Assembly: GCF_038502225.1 (NCBI RefSeq)
Contig: NC_091357.1
Location: forward strand, 11,905,647 to 11,969,646
Length of the DNA stretch: 64,000 nucleotides
Source of the DNA: Cherax quadricarinatus
Lineage: Eukaryota > Arthropoda > Malacostraca > Decapoda > Parastacidae
Direction: 5' to 3'
The position numbers and the translations under genes are program-made. Positions 1 through 10,039 of this stretch are shown in pieces; the first letter of the stretch is position 1; each line of letters opens with the position of its first letter. The notes under the pieces were generated by a model. The model had not been told where the DNA came from and searched no databases. It worked only from the letters and a program-made list of their open reading frames with translations.

Positions 1-2263
1 CATATCTGAGTAATTGAAATTTCTCATCGTTGAACTTCATATTGTTTTCTGCAGCCCACTGAAAGATTTGGTTGATGTCCGCCTGGAGCCTTTCAGTGTC
101 TGCAATGGAAGACACTGTCATGCAGATTCGGGTGTCATCTGCAAAGGAAGACACGGTGCTGTGGCTGACATCCTTGTCTATGTCGGATATGAGGATGAGG
201 AACAAGATGGGAGCTAGTACTGTGCCTTGTGGGACAGAGCTTTTCACCGTAGCTGCCTCGGACTTTACTCTGTTGACGACTACTCTCTGTGTTCTGTTAG
301 TGAGGAAATTATAGATCCATCGACCGACTTTTCCTGTTATTCCTTTAGCGCGCATTTTGTGCGCTATTACGCCATGGTCACACTTGTCGAAGGCTTTTGC
401 AAAGTCTGTATATATTACATCTGCATTCTTTTTGTCTTCTAGTGCATTTAGGACCTTGTCGTAGTGATCCAGTAGTTGAGACAGACAGGAGCGACCTGTT
501 CTAAACCCATGTTGCCCTGGGTTGTGTAACTGATGGGTTTCTAGATGGGTGGTGATCTTGCTTCTTAGGACCCTTTCAAAGATTTTTATGATATGGGATG
601 TTAGTGCTATTGGTCTGTAGTTCTTTGCTGTTGCTTTACTGCCCCCTTTGTGGAGTGGGGCTATGTCTGTTGTTTTTAGTAACTGAGGGACGACCCCCGT
701 GTCCATGCTCCCTCTCCATAGGATGGAAAAGGCTCGTGATAGGGGCTTCTTGCAGTTCTTGATGAACACAGAGTTCCATGAGTCTGGCCCTGGGGCAGAG
801 TGCATGGGCATGTCATTTATCGCCTGTTCGAAGTCATTTGGCGTCAGGATAACATCGGATAGGCTTGTGTTAGTCAAATTTTGTGGCTCTCTCATAAAAA
901 ATTCATTTTGGTCTTCGACTCTCAGTCTGGTTAGCGGCTTGCTAAAAACTGAGTCATATTGGGACTTGAGTAGCTCACTCATTTCCTTGCTGTCATCTGT
1001 GTAGGACCCATCTTGTTTAAGTAGGGGCCCAATACTGGACGTTGTTCTCGATTTTGATTTGGCATAGGAGAAGAAATACTTTGGGTTTCTTTCGATTTCA
1101 TTTATGGCTTTTAGTTCTTCCCGCGATTCCTGACTCCTAAAGGATTCTTTTAGCTTAAGTTCGATGCTTGCTATTTCTCTGACCAGTGTCTCCCTGCGCA
1201 TTTCAGATATATTGACCTCTTTTAGCCGCTCTGTTATTCTTTTCCGTCGCCTGTAAAGGGAGCGCCTGTCTCTTTCTATTTTACATCTACTCCTCCTTTT
1301 TCTTAGAGGAATAAGCCTTGTGCATACATCGAGTGCCACCGAGTTAATCTGTTCTAGGCATAAGTTTGGGTCTGTGTTGCTTAGTATATCTTCCCAGCTT
1401 ATATCGGTTAGGACTTGGTTTACTTGGTCCCACTTTATGTTTTTGTTATTGAAGTTGAATTTGGTGAATGCTCCCTCGTGACTAGTCTCATTTTGTCGGT
1501 CTGGGGCTCCATGCATACATGTCTGAACCTCAATTATGTTGTGATCTGAGTATATTGTTTTTGATATGGTGACATTTCTTATCAGATCATCATTGTTAGT
1601 GAAGATGAGGTCTAGTGTATTCTCCAGTCTTGTAGGCTCTATTATTTGCTGGTTTAAATTGAATTTTGTGCAGAGATTTAAAAGCTCGTGTGAGTGTGAG
1701 TTTTCATCAGAGCTGCCTCCTGGTGTTATTACTGCAACAATATTATTTGCTATATTCCTCCATTTTAGGTGCCTTAAGTTGAAATCCCCCAGGAGCAAGA
1801 TGTTGGGTGCAGGAGCTGGAAGATTTTCCAGACAGTGGTCAATTTTTAACAGCTGTTCCTGGAATTGCTGGGATGTTGCATCCGGAGGCTTGTAGACTAC
1901 CACAATGACTAGGTTTTGGTTCTCGACCTTTACTGCTAAAACTTCCACTACGTCATTTGAGGCATTAAGCAGTTCTGTGCAAACAAGTGACTCTGCAATG
2001 TACAGGCCAACCCCCCCCTTTTGCCTGTTCACTCTGTCACATCTGTATAGGTTGTAACCTGGGATCCATACTTCGTTGTCCAAGTGATCCTTTATGTGGG
2101 TCTCAGTGAAAGCCGCGAACATTGCCTTTGCCTCTGCAAGCAGTCCACGGATGAAAGGTATTTTGTTGTTTGTAGCTGGCTTTAGACCCTGTATATTTGC
2201 AAAGAAGAATGTTATCGGACTGGTGGTATTGTTGGTACTGGGGGGGGATTTTTTTTCCGGCAT
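1..2263 (-). CDS. Non-LTR retrotransposon ORF2: AP-like endonuclease plus reverse transcriptase (3' end beyond window)
   Basis: Reading the minus strand from the ATG at 2263, I translated the frame to the window edge without meeting a stop, giving at least 754 codons. Seen: an exonuclease-endonuclease-phosphatase type N-terminal domain with GDFN at residues 159-162 and SDHN at 239-242; a linker rich in basic residues; then a reverse transcriptase with a DFAKAFD block (620-626), a PQGTVLAP-type block shortly before the palm motif, and the catalytic FADD at 707-710. Known: this order (endonuclease then RT) is that of APE-type LINEs of the Jockey/CR1/I group; I do not assign a clade. The ORF starts inside the stop codon of ORF1 (TAATG). 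The thumb, any C-terminal zinc knuckle, the 3' UTR and the target-site duplication lie outside the window. The lack of frameshifts over 2.2 kb suggests a young copy. Confidence 0.9.
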   Translation of the reverse strand, partial: MPEKKSPPSTNNTTSPITFFFANIQGLKPATNNKIPFIRGLLAEAKAMFAAFTETHIKDHLDNEVWIPGYNLYRCDRVNRQKGGVGLYIAESLVCTELLNASNDVVEVLAVKVENQNLVIVVVYKPPDATSQQFQEQLLKIDHCLENLPAPAPNILLLGDFNLRHLKWRNIANNIVAVITPGGSSDENSHSHELLNLCTKFNLNQQIIEPTRLENTLDLIFTNNDDLIRNVTISKTIYSDHNIIEVQTCMHGAPDRQNETSHEGAFTKFNFNNKNIKWDQVNQVLTDISWEDILSNTDPNLCLEQINSVALDVCTRLIPLRKRRSRCKIERDRRSLYRRRKRITERLKEVNISEMRRETLVREIASIELKLKESFRSQESREELKAINEIERNPKYFFSYAKSKSRTTSSIGPLLKQDGSYTDDSKEMSELLKSQYDSVFSKPLTRLRVEDQNEFFMREPQNLTNTSLSDVILTPNDFEQAINDMPMHSAPGPDSWNSVFIKNCKKPLSRAFSILWRGSMDTGVVPQLLKTTDIAPLHKGGSKATAKNYRPIALTSHIIKIFERVLRSKITTHLETHQLHNPGQHGFRTGRSCLSQLLDHYDKVLNALEDKKNADVIYTDFAKAFDKCDHGVIAHKMRAKGITGKVGRWIYNFLTNRTQRVVVNRVKSEAATVKSSVPQGTVLAPILFLILISDIDKDVSHSTVSSFADDTRICMTVSSIADTERLQADINQIFQWAAENNMKFNDEKFQLLRY

Positions 2264-3666
2264 TAGTATCTGTATCTGTTGGTTTGGAGTGGAGGCCATC
2301 GACTGTGGTTCCACTCCAGGAATGACTGGATTTGGTGTACGATTTCTGCCATTTCCTGCCAGTTTTTTTTCCTTCCTGGCACTAAAAAACCTCTCCCTCT
2401 TGAGTGGCTGTGGCTACCCAGGTTTTCCCATGGCCTGGATGTTTTGTATCTTTTTGTCCCCTTTAGATGGTATGCCTGGCAATTTAAGTTATAGCACAGT
2501 CTTTCCTGTACTGAAGAGGTACACATTTCAGGGTGAAAAAGCTTACAGGAAGGGAGTTTGCATTTTCCTGTTTTCATATGGGCATGGCATTTTCTAGGGT
2601 GGTCATAGTTGCATGTCCCATCTGTTTTTCCAGATTTCCCATGCCAGCAGATACCAAGTGCATAGTATGTGCACAGGCTTGGTTTCCGCTTGCCTTGGGT
2701 TTCTGTGACTGTATTCCCTGTTGGTGCATGTTTCCCTGTCTTACTTCTATCCTCCCTAGCACCAACAATGGAGCTCCCACCAGTTGTTTTTGGTAATTTA
2801 TCCTCACTATTGCTATTGGAGTCCTCTTGTTTGCTATTTCCTGCGGTATTTCTAGTTTGCAATATTGGTTTTATCTTATCTTTGACTACACTTGTTTCCC
2901 TACTATGGCTCCTGTCCCCTATGAGGTCATTTATATGTATTCCTTCCTGCGTATAATTCCCGACTACCTGGACAATATCTCCAGCTTCACCATTTCTGTC
3001 TCCCAGGACAGTATCTCCAGCTTCACCATTTCTGTCTCCCAGGACAGCACCTCCAGCTTCACCATTACTGTCTCCCAGGACAGTATCTCCAGCTTCACCA
3101 TTTCTGTCTCCCAGGACAGCACCTCCAGCTTCACCATTTCTGTCTCCCAGGACAGTATCTCCAGCTTCACCATTTCTGTCTCCCAGGACAGCACCTCCAG
3201 CTTCACCATTACTGTCTCCCAGGACAGCACCTCCAGCTTCACCATTACTGTCTCCCAGGACAGCACCTCCAGCTTCACCATTACTGTCTCCCAGGACAGC
3301 ACTATCAGCCCCACATTTACTGACTACCAGGACATCACCTCCAGCCTTACAGTTTATGACTACATGGCCAGTATCAAGGGCAGTACCATTCAGCCCAGAC
3401 ATTTTATGTTCCCATCTGTTGTAGAAAGCTTCCAGGTTTTCTATGAAAGCAGCTTTGATGTTGTCCTCTTTTAATACCCTTGTGATTTTAGTCCACAGAT
3501 TTTCCTCATTTGAGCATACCCAAAAACACTTCTCTGTTTTAATACTGCTTGTAGCTAGTTCTGGGATATCTGCACAAGGGGCGTGACACCAATTTCCACA
3601 AAAATGACAATTTATCCATGTGGAAGCCCGTTTGTTTGACTGACCACAGACTACACAGGGCTTCAT
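2263..3666 (-). CDS. Retrotransposon ORF1 protein with PHD-like zinc finger, 12-residue repeats and three CCCH fingers
   Basis: This is an intact 467-residue frame just 5' of ORF2. Residues 4-51 form a PHD-like zinc-binding set (C4, C7, C20, C23, H28, C31, C47, C51 with W49). Residues 126-232 are nine copies of a 12-residue unit of the form GD(S/R)NGEAG(G/D)(A/T)V(L), encoded by a 36-bp DNA tandem repeat at 2971-3291. Residues 332-400 hold three CCCH-type units (C332-C340-C352-H356, C360-C369-C374-H378, C382-C391-C396-H400), followed by a basic tail. Known: LINE ORF1 proteins bind RNA and act as nucleic-acid chaperones, and PHD-like fingers occur in some CR1-group ORF1s. Inference: the CCCH fingers are the RNA-binding part. 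The 12-residue repeat is acidic and probably a variable-length spacer. The start ATG at 3666 sits just before the first zinc ligands. Confidence 0.88.
   Translation of the reverse strand: MKPCVVCGQSNKRASTWINCHFCGNWCHAPCADIPELATSSIKTEKCFWVCSNEENLWTKITRVLKEDNIKAAFIENLEAFYNRWEHKMSGLNGTALDTGHVVINCKAGGDVLVVSKCGADSAVLGDSNGEAGGAVLGDSNGEAGGAVLGDSNGEAGGAVLGDRNGEAGDTVLGDRNGEAGGAVLGDRNGEAGDTVLGDSNGEAGGAVLGDRNGEAGDTVLGDRNGEAGDIVQVVGNYTQEGIHINDLIGDRSHSRETSVVKDKIKPILQTRNTAGNSKQEDSNSNSEDKLPKTTGGSSIVGAREDRSKTGKHAPTGNTVTETQGKRKPSLCTYYALGICWHGKSGKTDGTCNYDHPRKCHAHMKTGKCKLPSCKLFHPEMCTSSVQERLCYNLNCQAYHLKGTKRYKTSRPWENLGSHSHSRGRGFLVPGRKKNWQEMAEIVHQIQSFLEWNHSRWPPLQTNRYRY
2971..3291 (-). repeat. 36-bp in-frame minisatellite inside ORF1
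   Basis: Nine tandem 36-bp units code for the 12-residue repeat of ORF1. Units differ at the S/R and G/D, A/T positions in a mixed order, which suggests several rounds of unit duplication. The period is a multiple of three, so copy-number change keeps the frame. The opposite strand is also open across it (2827-3474), which is a by-product. Confidence 0.9.
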
Positions 3667-4930
3667 AATGATTTGAATGGTTGATTTACTGCAATTCTAC
3701 TAGCAACCTCTTGAAAATTCTATTAATAACCTTAAATGAAGCTCTAGCTATTTGTATTTCTGTTTCTAACTCTTTTTGTATATTGGACAGCTTACCGTCA
3801 CGTTCCTGATTTTTAATGTTTGTGTTTATAGGGCGCCTACAAACCCATCCGTTTACAGTCTGCTTTATTGTCCAACGAAACTGTTTGAAACCAGTCCCGG
3901 GTTCGGACCAGTCAAGGGTTCGGACCAGGCAAGGGTTCGGGCCAGTCGATCTGCTCTGATCAGTGGGTCACTTATTTAAAACATACTGGTCGGTGATTTG
4001 AGCTAACACATGAAGGATCTACTGGAAATTATCTACCCGAGTAATATGTGATTTGACTGATACAAAAGTATAACTTGCGTGTTGAAGAGCCGGTGATATC
4101 TGGCAGCTCCTACAATGACGAACGGTCACCTCCTTGTTTATCAATCGCTGTATCTGGCTTTTCTCTTTTTTTTTTTTTTTCTTTTTTCCGTCTCCACCAC
4201 AATAAATGCTATATTATCACTATAGTTGACTGGTGCAAATTTTGGAGGAAGGACGCTTTTTCTGTAGTAATAATTGCTTCTCGTTGTGTATATTGCGACT
4301 GCTGGTAACTACAGGTTATATGAAATTCACAGTAACGTCTCGTATTTCAAGAAAAAGAAACTAATGAAAGTCACTCCACTCCACTAAGTACCATTATAAT
4401 ACTGGTTAGTTGCTACTACAACACTGTATTCTGCTAATCACTGGTATCACTAGTTATATGCGAGTACACTGGCAAGCCAGGAAGATTATTAAAAAACAGC
4501 TGACCTGTGGTAAGTTCTGGCGACTTCTGGCACCTGCCTCTATAGGCTTATCACTTCATTTACAAATTCACCTGTTTTCAAATGACACTTTAGCCTTTAT
4601 CATCAATATACTAGGGAGCCACTGTAGTATACACTATACACTATGTATACTCAATGTTATCAGGGAGACTTTCTTTCCTCTGACATGAAAAGTTCAATTA
4701 TTATTTTTTTCCACACGGGACAGGCCTATGATTCCCCTCTGGCAGTAAACTCTGCTAGTGCACACTAATTCTCCTTTTTTGACTCAGTATATAATGTTTT
4801 CCGCCCAAGATTTGTTCCAGGCGCTAGAGGGATGTATCGTATAGGATTGATGACACAAATTAAAGTTCTAGCACGTAAGAGCGACCGTGAAAACACGAAA
4901 AACCCGGAGCACAACGAGGCACGCTGACAC
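3667..4930. other. Presumed retrotransposon 5' UTR, then anonymous AT-rich sequence
   Basis: The part next to ORF1 (about 3667-4000, minus strand) is probably the LINE 5' UTR, including a short repeat of 'gggttcggaccag' type at 3900-3945. I cannot place the 5' end of the element. From about 4100 to 4930 I see no gene, RNA or convincing repeat. Confidence 0.4.
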
Positions 4931-5040
4931 AAGGGGTAACCCCTGTTGAGGAAAAGACAGGCACGGAGAAAGCTTTTATTGGGACAACGTTTCGCTTTAT
5001 GTAGTTTTATTGATTCATGAATTGATAAAGCTCTACGTAG
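4930..5040 (-). repeat. Decayed hammerhead-type repeat arm (GAAACGTT motif)
   Basis: Contains the GAAACGTT block on the minus strand followed by a 'aataaaagc' stretch, as in the better copies at 29-30 kb. The CUGANGA half is not recognisable, so this is at most a degenerate relative. A short inverted repeat (ctctacgtagag) and a G10 run follow. Confidence 0.3.
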
Positions 5041-5259
5041 AGCGGGGGGGGGGGTGACAGCTTCTGCCTTAGCAACTTAGCATTGTTATCCAGAGAGGGA
5101 ACGCCTGCTGTATATTCTCATCCTTAGTGGAGTTTAAAATTCGATTTTTTTTTTTTTTGCTTTTTAATTTTAGGCTCTTATTTTTTATTTTCTACATTAT
5201 TTTAGTTAATCACTGATTTTTAGTAAAACTTGCGTTATCTAATGTTACTGATTTGTTTT

Positions 5260-5430
5260 TACTATTATTTATTATTAAATTCATGGGGAAGCGCTAAACC
5301 CGGATCGTGCAGCCATACGAGACATGAGGCAGTCAGGACTGATCTCAGGAAAGATAGCAACTTGAAAACTTTCACACAAGAGTCCTTCACTAGCATCGAG
5401 GCATCTCGTCCTCTGAATAGTTTTATTTAA
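5260..5430 (-). repeat. Dispersed repeat with (ATT)n end, 'ggggaagcgctaaaccc' family
   Basis: Starts with ATT triplets, then 'attcatggggaagcgctaa', and ends near 'tccttcactagcatcgagg'. The same order of blocks, reversed, is seen at 7780-7994, and pieces occur at 17285-17330, 23640-23800, 33000-33180 and 54355-54410. It is a short interspersed, probably non-autonomous element with a triplet tail. Confidence 0.45.
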
Positions 5431-5539
5431 ACAGAAATAATGTTGATAAAATATATTCATATCTGCATTTATAAAACATTAGCATTAACATTCAGGAAAA
5501 ATGCTTTAAGACTTCTCATTGTGAGTTTGAAGTATCGTT

Positions 5540-5990
5540 TGTCTAAGCTGTTACTCTCACTTGTTTACCACTAACTGATCTATCATTAACAACTAACGGA
5601 CCTAACACTAACCACAAACTGATCAAACACCAACGGATCTAACGATAAACACTAACTGGTTAATCACTAACCACTATTTGACCAAGAATTACTAACCACG
5701 ATCTGGCCAAACTAACCAGTAACTGACCTTGCATGAACCACAGACTACACAAATACCACTAACCAAGCCAATCACCAAATAACCTGCCAAATTCTAATCA
5801 TACTTTTGGTACCTATTAACTACTAAATCAAAACCACAATCCAGTTAACCACTTAACTAGTAGCAAACTATAAATTAACCAACTAACCACTGAATAAGAA
5901 TCTAACCACTCAATAAATAACCATCTAATAAATACAGTTAATTAAGGACTAACCAGCCAGTTAATGACTTATCACTCGACCATGAACGAG
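5540..5990. repeat. Degenerate 'actaacca' repeat tract
   Basis: Many imperfect copies of short words such as ctaaccac, actaactg and cactaacc spread over 450 bp with no fixed period. It looks like an old, eroded minisatellite; relation to the AACCT telomere motif is possible but not shown. Confidence 0.45.
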
Positions 5991-6039
5991 CTAAGTTTGT
6001 TGTCAGTATTTTTAAGTATTTTGTAATATGCAATACAAT

Positions 6040-6190
6040 GTAAACACGACTCACAATATCGTAATAACACGACTGTAAACAAGCCAAGATACGGGTGGGT
6101 TATGAAGCAAGCTGGCTTGTGCACTGGCCTGGAGTTGTACCACTCACTCGCATTGGGTTCAACCCCACCCGTTCCATGGAGTGTAAACAC
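6040..6190 (+). repeat. tRNA-like SINE or foldback element
   Basis: Carries 'gggttcaaccccacccg', close to a tRNA T-arm/B-box, preceded by 'atcgtaataacacgactg', a block shared with the element at 6612-6799 and, in reverse, with 59100-59265. 'acgggtggg' on the left is inverted as 'cccacccgt' on the right, so the ends can pair. No clean tRNA cloverleaf is made. Confidence 0.5.
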
Positions 6191-6611
6191 ACACCACATA
6201 TTACATAGCACTATACATTTCATAGTTGAAGAACCATGGTTCTGCTTTGTACATGATTTTGACAACTTATTCCGAATTTCATTGCCTCGAAAATCATTTT
6301 CAAGAAGAATGGAAATCAACAATATACAGTATATGTCAGTGAAGAGATGAGAAGTACATGACATGATATTCCTGCATCACAAGTGAGAAGGAAAAATTGT
6401 AAAATACATAATTCTTAGTGATCAAAGACTGAAAGTACTCAGCCTGTAATAAAGCTATATAGTTTAATAAAAAAATTTAATACAGTATTATGACTACAGC
6501 TATGAGTGGGTAGCCTCATAATTTTTCAACATATTTTTAAAGACCACATTAAGAACAACAAACACTGAAATACTTGTAACTGACAATCATAACTATCCTT
6601 CTGTTTGACTC

Positions 6612-6799
6612 ATGGCTCACGAAATCGTAATGACACGATTGCAACGAAACCATACCACGGGCGGGATTGAACCCGCGGTCAGAGAGTCAAAACTCCAGAC
6701 CGTCGCGTTAGCCACTGGACAGTGCCTAACGCGACGGTCTGGAGTTTTGAGACTCTCTGACCGCGGGTTCAATCCCGCCCGTGGTATGGTTTGATTCAT
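6612..6799. repeat. tRNA-like perfect-type palindrome (two opposed tRNA-derived arms)
   Basis: Two arms of about 70 bp are near-exact inverted copies centred at about 6715-6725. Each arm holds a B-box-like GGTTCAATCCCGCCC and an A-box-like segment (gttagccactgg), so each strand carries a tRNA-related half. The outer 'cacgaaatcgtaatgacacg' is present on the left side only. The DNA could extrude or be transcribed into a long hairpin. Confidence 0.75.
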
Positions 6800-6978
6800 G
6801 GCTTTGTGGCCGATTTATTCTAGCTTTCATTGTGTCCAAATTATTTTCAAAAACAAAATTTTACAAGATGTTTTAATGAAAAAAATGGGAAAGACGTGAA
6901 AAATGATATTCTTGGTTTAGAAGTATGTAAGATTGAACAAATAAAGAATTCTTAATGATCATTGATTTCAAGTAGCTA

Positions 6979-7840
6979 GGTAGCTGGTAGCCCTCAAGGG
7001 GGGGTTCCTTGATGCTGGTGAGGGTAGCTGGTAGCCCTCAAGGTAGGTTTCTTGATGCTGGTGAGGGTAGCTGGTAGCCCTCAAGGTAGGTTCCTTGATG
7101 CTGGTGAGGGTAGCTGGTAGCCCTCAAGGTAGGTTCCTTGATGCTGGTGAGGGTAGCTGGTAGCCCTCAAGGTAGGTTCCTTGATGCTGGTGAGGGTAGC
7201 TGGTAGCCCTCAAGGTAGGTTCCTTGATGCTGGTGAGGGTAGCTGGTAGCCCTCAAGGTAGGTTCCTTGATGCTGGTGAGGGTAGCTGGTAGCCCTCAAG
7301 GAGGGTTCATTGATGCTGGTGAGGGTAGCTGGTAGCCCTCAAGGTAGGTTTCTTGATGCTGGTGAGGGTAGCTGGTAGCCCTCAAGGTAGGTTCCTTGAT
7401 GCTGGTGAGGGTAGCTGGTAGCCCTCAAGGGGGGTTCCTTGATGCTGGTGAGGGTAGCTGGTAGCCCTCAAGGGGGGTTCCTTGATGCTGGTGAGGGTAG
7501 CTGGTAGCCCTCAAGGGGGGTTCCTTGATGCTGGTGAGGGTAGCTGGTAGCCCTCAAGGAGGGTTCCTTGATGCTGGTGAGGGTAGCTGGTAGCCCTCAA
7601 GGTAGGTTTCTTGATGCTGGTGAGGGTAGCTGGTAGCCCTCAAGGTAGGTTCCTTGATGCTGGTGAGGGTAGCTGGTAGCCCTCAAGGGGGGTTCCTTGA
7701 TGCTGGTGAGGGTAGCTGGTAGCCCTCAAGGGGGGTTCCTTGATGCTGGTGAGGGTAGCTGGTAGCCCTCAAGGGGGGTTCCTTGATGCTGGTGAGGGTA
7801 GCTGGTAGTCCTCTAGGTAGGTTCCTTGATGCTGGTGAGG
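6979..7840. repeat. 43-bp minisatellite, about 20 copies
   Basis: Unit begins 'ggtagctggtagccctcaag' and ends 'ttccttgatgctggtgag'. Variants at the middle (tagg, gggg, gagg) come in blocks: the six-unit order gagg, tagg-ttt, tagg, gggg, gggg, gggg appears twice in succession (about 7290-7550 and 7550-7800), a roughly 258-bp higher-order period. It runs straight into the dispersed repeat at 7841, whose own first part matches the unit. Confidence 0.9.
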
Positions 7841-7948
7841 GGCTCTTGATCTAGGGAATTCAATGTGCTCCAATTCCCAGAAATGAACCTGAATGCCTTC
7901 CATCCCATCCCCCTCCCACAGGGGGATGGGAGGGGGATGATGATGATG

Positions 7949-7994
<46 letters not shown>
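7841..7994 (+). repeat. Dispersed repeat ending in (AAT)n
   Basis: 'ggggctcttgatctagggaattc' type sequence, then 'tgaatgccttcc', a G/C-rich palindrome around 7908-7935 and about 20 AAT units to 7994. Same family as 5260-5430 in opposite orientation. The preceding 43-bp array is probably an expansion of its 5' flank. Confidence 0.6.
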
Positions 7995-7995
<1 letters not shown>

Positions 7996-8031
7996 TAGCT
8001 GGTAAGAAAATATTACGTTGCAGTAAAAAAA

Positions 8032-8335
8032 AAATAAAATAAGATTTTGTTGGGATTTTTAACCCGGCGGAGTGTTAGCTACTCAGGATAACCCAAGAAA
8101 GTCAGTGTGTCATCGAGGACTGTGTCTTATTTCCATTGTGGTCCTCCAGTCTTGTCCCCCAGGATGCGACCCACATCAGTCAACTAACAACCAGGTACCT
8201 ACTTACTGCTAGGTGAACAGGGACAGTAGGTGTAAGGAAACATGCCCAACATTTCCACCCTTGCCAGGGATTGAACCCCGGACACTGAGTGTACGAAGCG
8301 AGAGAGATGCCAACCAAGCCATTATTACTAATGCT
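8032..8335 (-). repeat. tRNA-derived SINE
   Basis: On the minus strand it begins with an A-box-like 'tggcttggttggcatc', has a B box GGTTCAATCC (plus-strand 8268-8277), then a body including 'aggtacctggttgttag' and 'catcctgggggacaagac'-type blocks, and ends 'gggttaaaaatcccaacaaa'. Two further copies are at 18755-18950 and 47822-48115. Pol III promoter boxes plus a tRNA-unrelated body define a SINE; it has no coding capacity. Confidence 0.8.
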
Positions 8336-8444
8336 ATACTTTTTTCAAAGTATTTTGAAAAAGCAATTTGAAAAATATTTAAATAACTATAAAAACTTGA
8401 TCACTATCCCAGAACTCAACGCAGCTGTCTGACGGAAAAGGGAG

Positions 8445-8564
<120 letters not shown>

Positions 8565-8684
8565 CTGAGTGCTGAAATGAATGAGGAAGTAAAAGGGAGA
8601 TATCAAAGCAGAAGACGAAGAAAGATGAGACAATAGACCACACGGTGAGCACAATTCACGGAAACACGGGGAAAGAGTAAGCCT

Positions 8685-9050
8685 GGAGTAACCACGTATG
8701 TGTACTCGCATATGTGTGGTTGCAGGGGGTCGATTCACAGCTCCTAGCTCCGCCTCTTCACTGGTCGCTACTAGGTCCGTTACTGGCTACAAAAGCCTGA
8801 TCGCACCTCTTAAAGCGGTGTATGGATCCTATGTATGTACTCACCTATTTGGTTGCAGGGGTCGATCACAGCTCCTGGCCCTGCCTCTTCACTGGTCGCT
8901 ACTAGGTCAACACTCTCCCTGCTCCATGAGCTTCATCGAATCTCTTCTTAAAGCTCTGTATAGATCCTGCCTCCACTACATCAGTCTCCAGATTATTCCA
9001 CTTCCTGACTACCCTGTGACTGAAGAAATACTTCCTAGCATCCCTATGTG
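8685..9050 (-). repeat. Two tandem 3'-end fragments of a LINE family
   Basis: Two successive copies (about 8697-8825 and 8835-9048) of the terminal part of the LINE seen at 38.5-40.7 kb: 'ggttgcaggggtcgattcac', 'cctcttcactggtcgctact', 'ctccctgctccatgagctt'. On the minus strand this codes for the retrotransposon C-terminus of the type '(S)FKKRYDKAHGAG'. Each copy ends in a 'gtgtgtact' type 3' end, and the second is truncated at a short GT run (9045-9057). Confidence 0.7.
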
Positions 9051-9059
9051 TGTGTGCTG

Positions 9060-9385
9060 ATACCAAAACAAAGTGAGTGACCCAAGCAACTAAACTCAGT
9101 CATCCTGCTATTGTCTGCTCATGGACAGACAGCACAATGACTATTTTCCACGAACTTTGTCTCTCTGGGTATTACAGTTCCGTTATTACGAATTTGTAAT
9201 TAGCTATTTTAAGTTTGCGGGTGTTGATCTTTAGCTCCTGGGACCACCTTTCAACTTTCTCCTGAATAACGCGAGTTAGTTTTGTCACATTTATGTTTGA
9301 ATCGCAGTGTGCAGTAATCTTTTACTGCCATTGTCTAGTTTATTTCACTGATTTACAACTATTGCATTGATGAAGTGTTTCCTTG
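9060..9385. other. No feature recognised
   Basis: Unique-looking sequence; no convincing frame, splice-flanked exon, or repeat noted. Confidence 0.4.
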
Positions 9386-9387
9386 CG

Positions 9388-9680
9388 TGTCTGTGACCAG
9401 GGTGAGTGAATGTTTGTTAGTTATGTACCGCTGTTCTTGTTCTTTGTGTGTTTATGACCAGGGTGAGTGAATGTTGTTAGTTATGTACCGCTGTTCTTGT
9501 TCTTTGTGTGTTTATGACCAGGGTGAGTGAATGTTCTTACTAATGTACCACTGTTCTTGTTCTTTGTGTGTTTATGACCAGGGTGAGTGAATGTTGTTAC
9601 TAATGTACCACCGTTCTTGTTCTTTGTGTGTTTATGACCAGGGTGAGTGAATGTTGTTACTAATGTACCACTGTTCTTAT
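9388..9680. repeat. 60-bp tandem repeat, about 4.5 copies
   Basis: Unit contains 'tttatgaccagggtgagtg' and 'aatgtaccactgttcttgtt'. Copies are nearly identical with changes such as ttag/ttac and cca/ccg. Confidence 0.9.
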
Positions 9681-10039
9681 TCTTTCCCTGGTAAAGAACC
9701 TGTTTTCTTCATAATCTTTAGATAAGGAAGAAAACAGTATTTTGTATGTCTTGATCATATGTTCTTGTTCTCTCGAGGATTTAATTCTCGTAATCTTCAT
9801 GGCTCAGCCCTCTCAACTCAAACATCGTTGTGGATTTATAGCTTTGTTTGTTCTTGCGTTTAGCTTTGAGTTTGGGGATTTTATCTGTATTTTGCTAATG
9901 TTTTGTTTCATATGGGAAGGGAAGAAGGATGATGGAGTCTTAGGGTGCAGTGGGGAAGGAAAGTAAGGGTGATTGAGCATAGGGTTGTGGGATTTGTGGA
10001 AGAGGAGGAGACGGAGGGTGAGGAAATGTGGATAAGAAA

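Noticed and set aside
7000..7840. CRISPR-like array
   Set aside because: Repeats are directly tandem without unique spacers, in a eukaryotic context.
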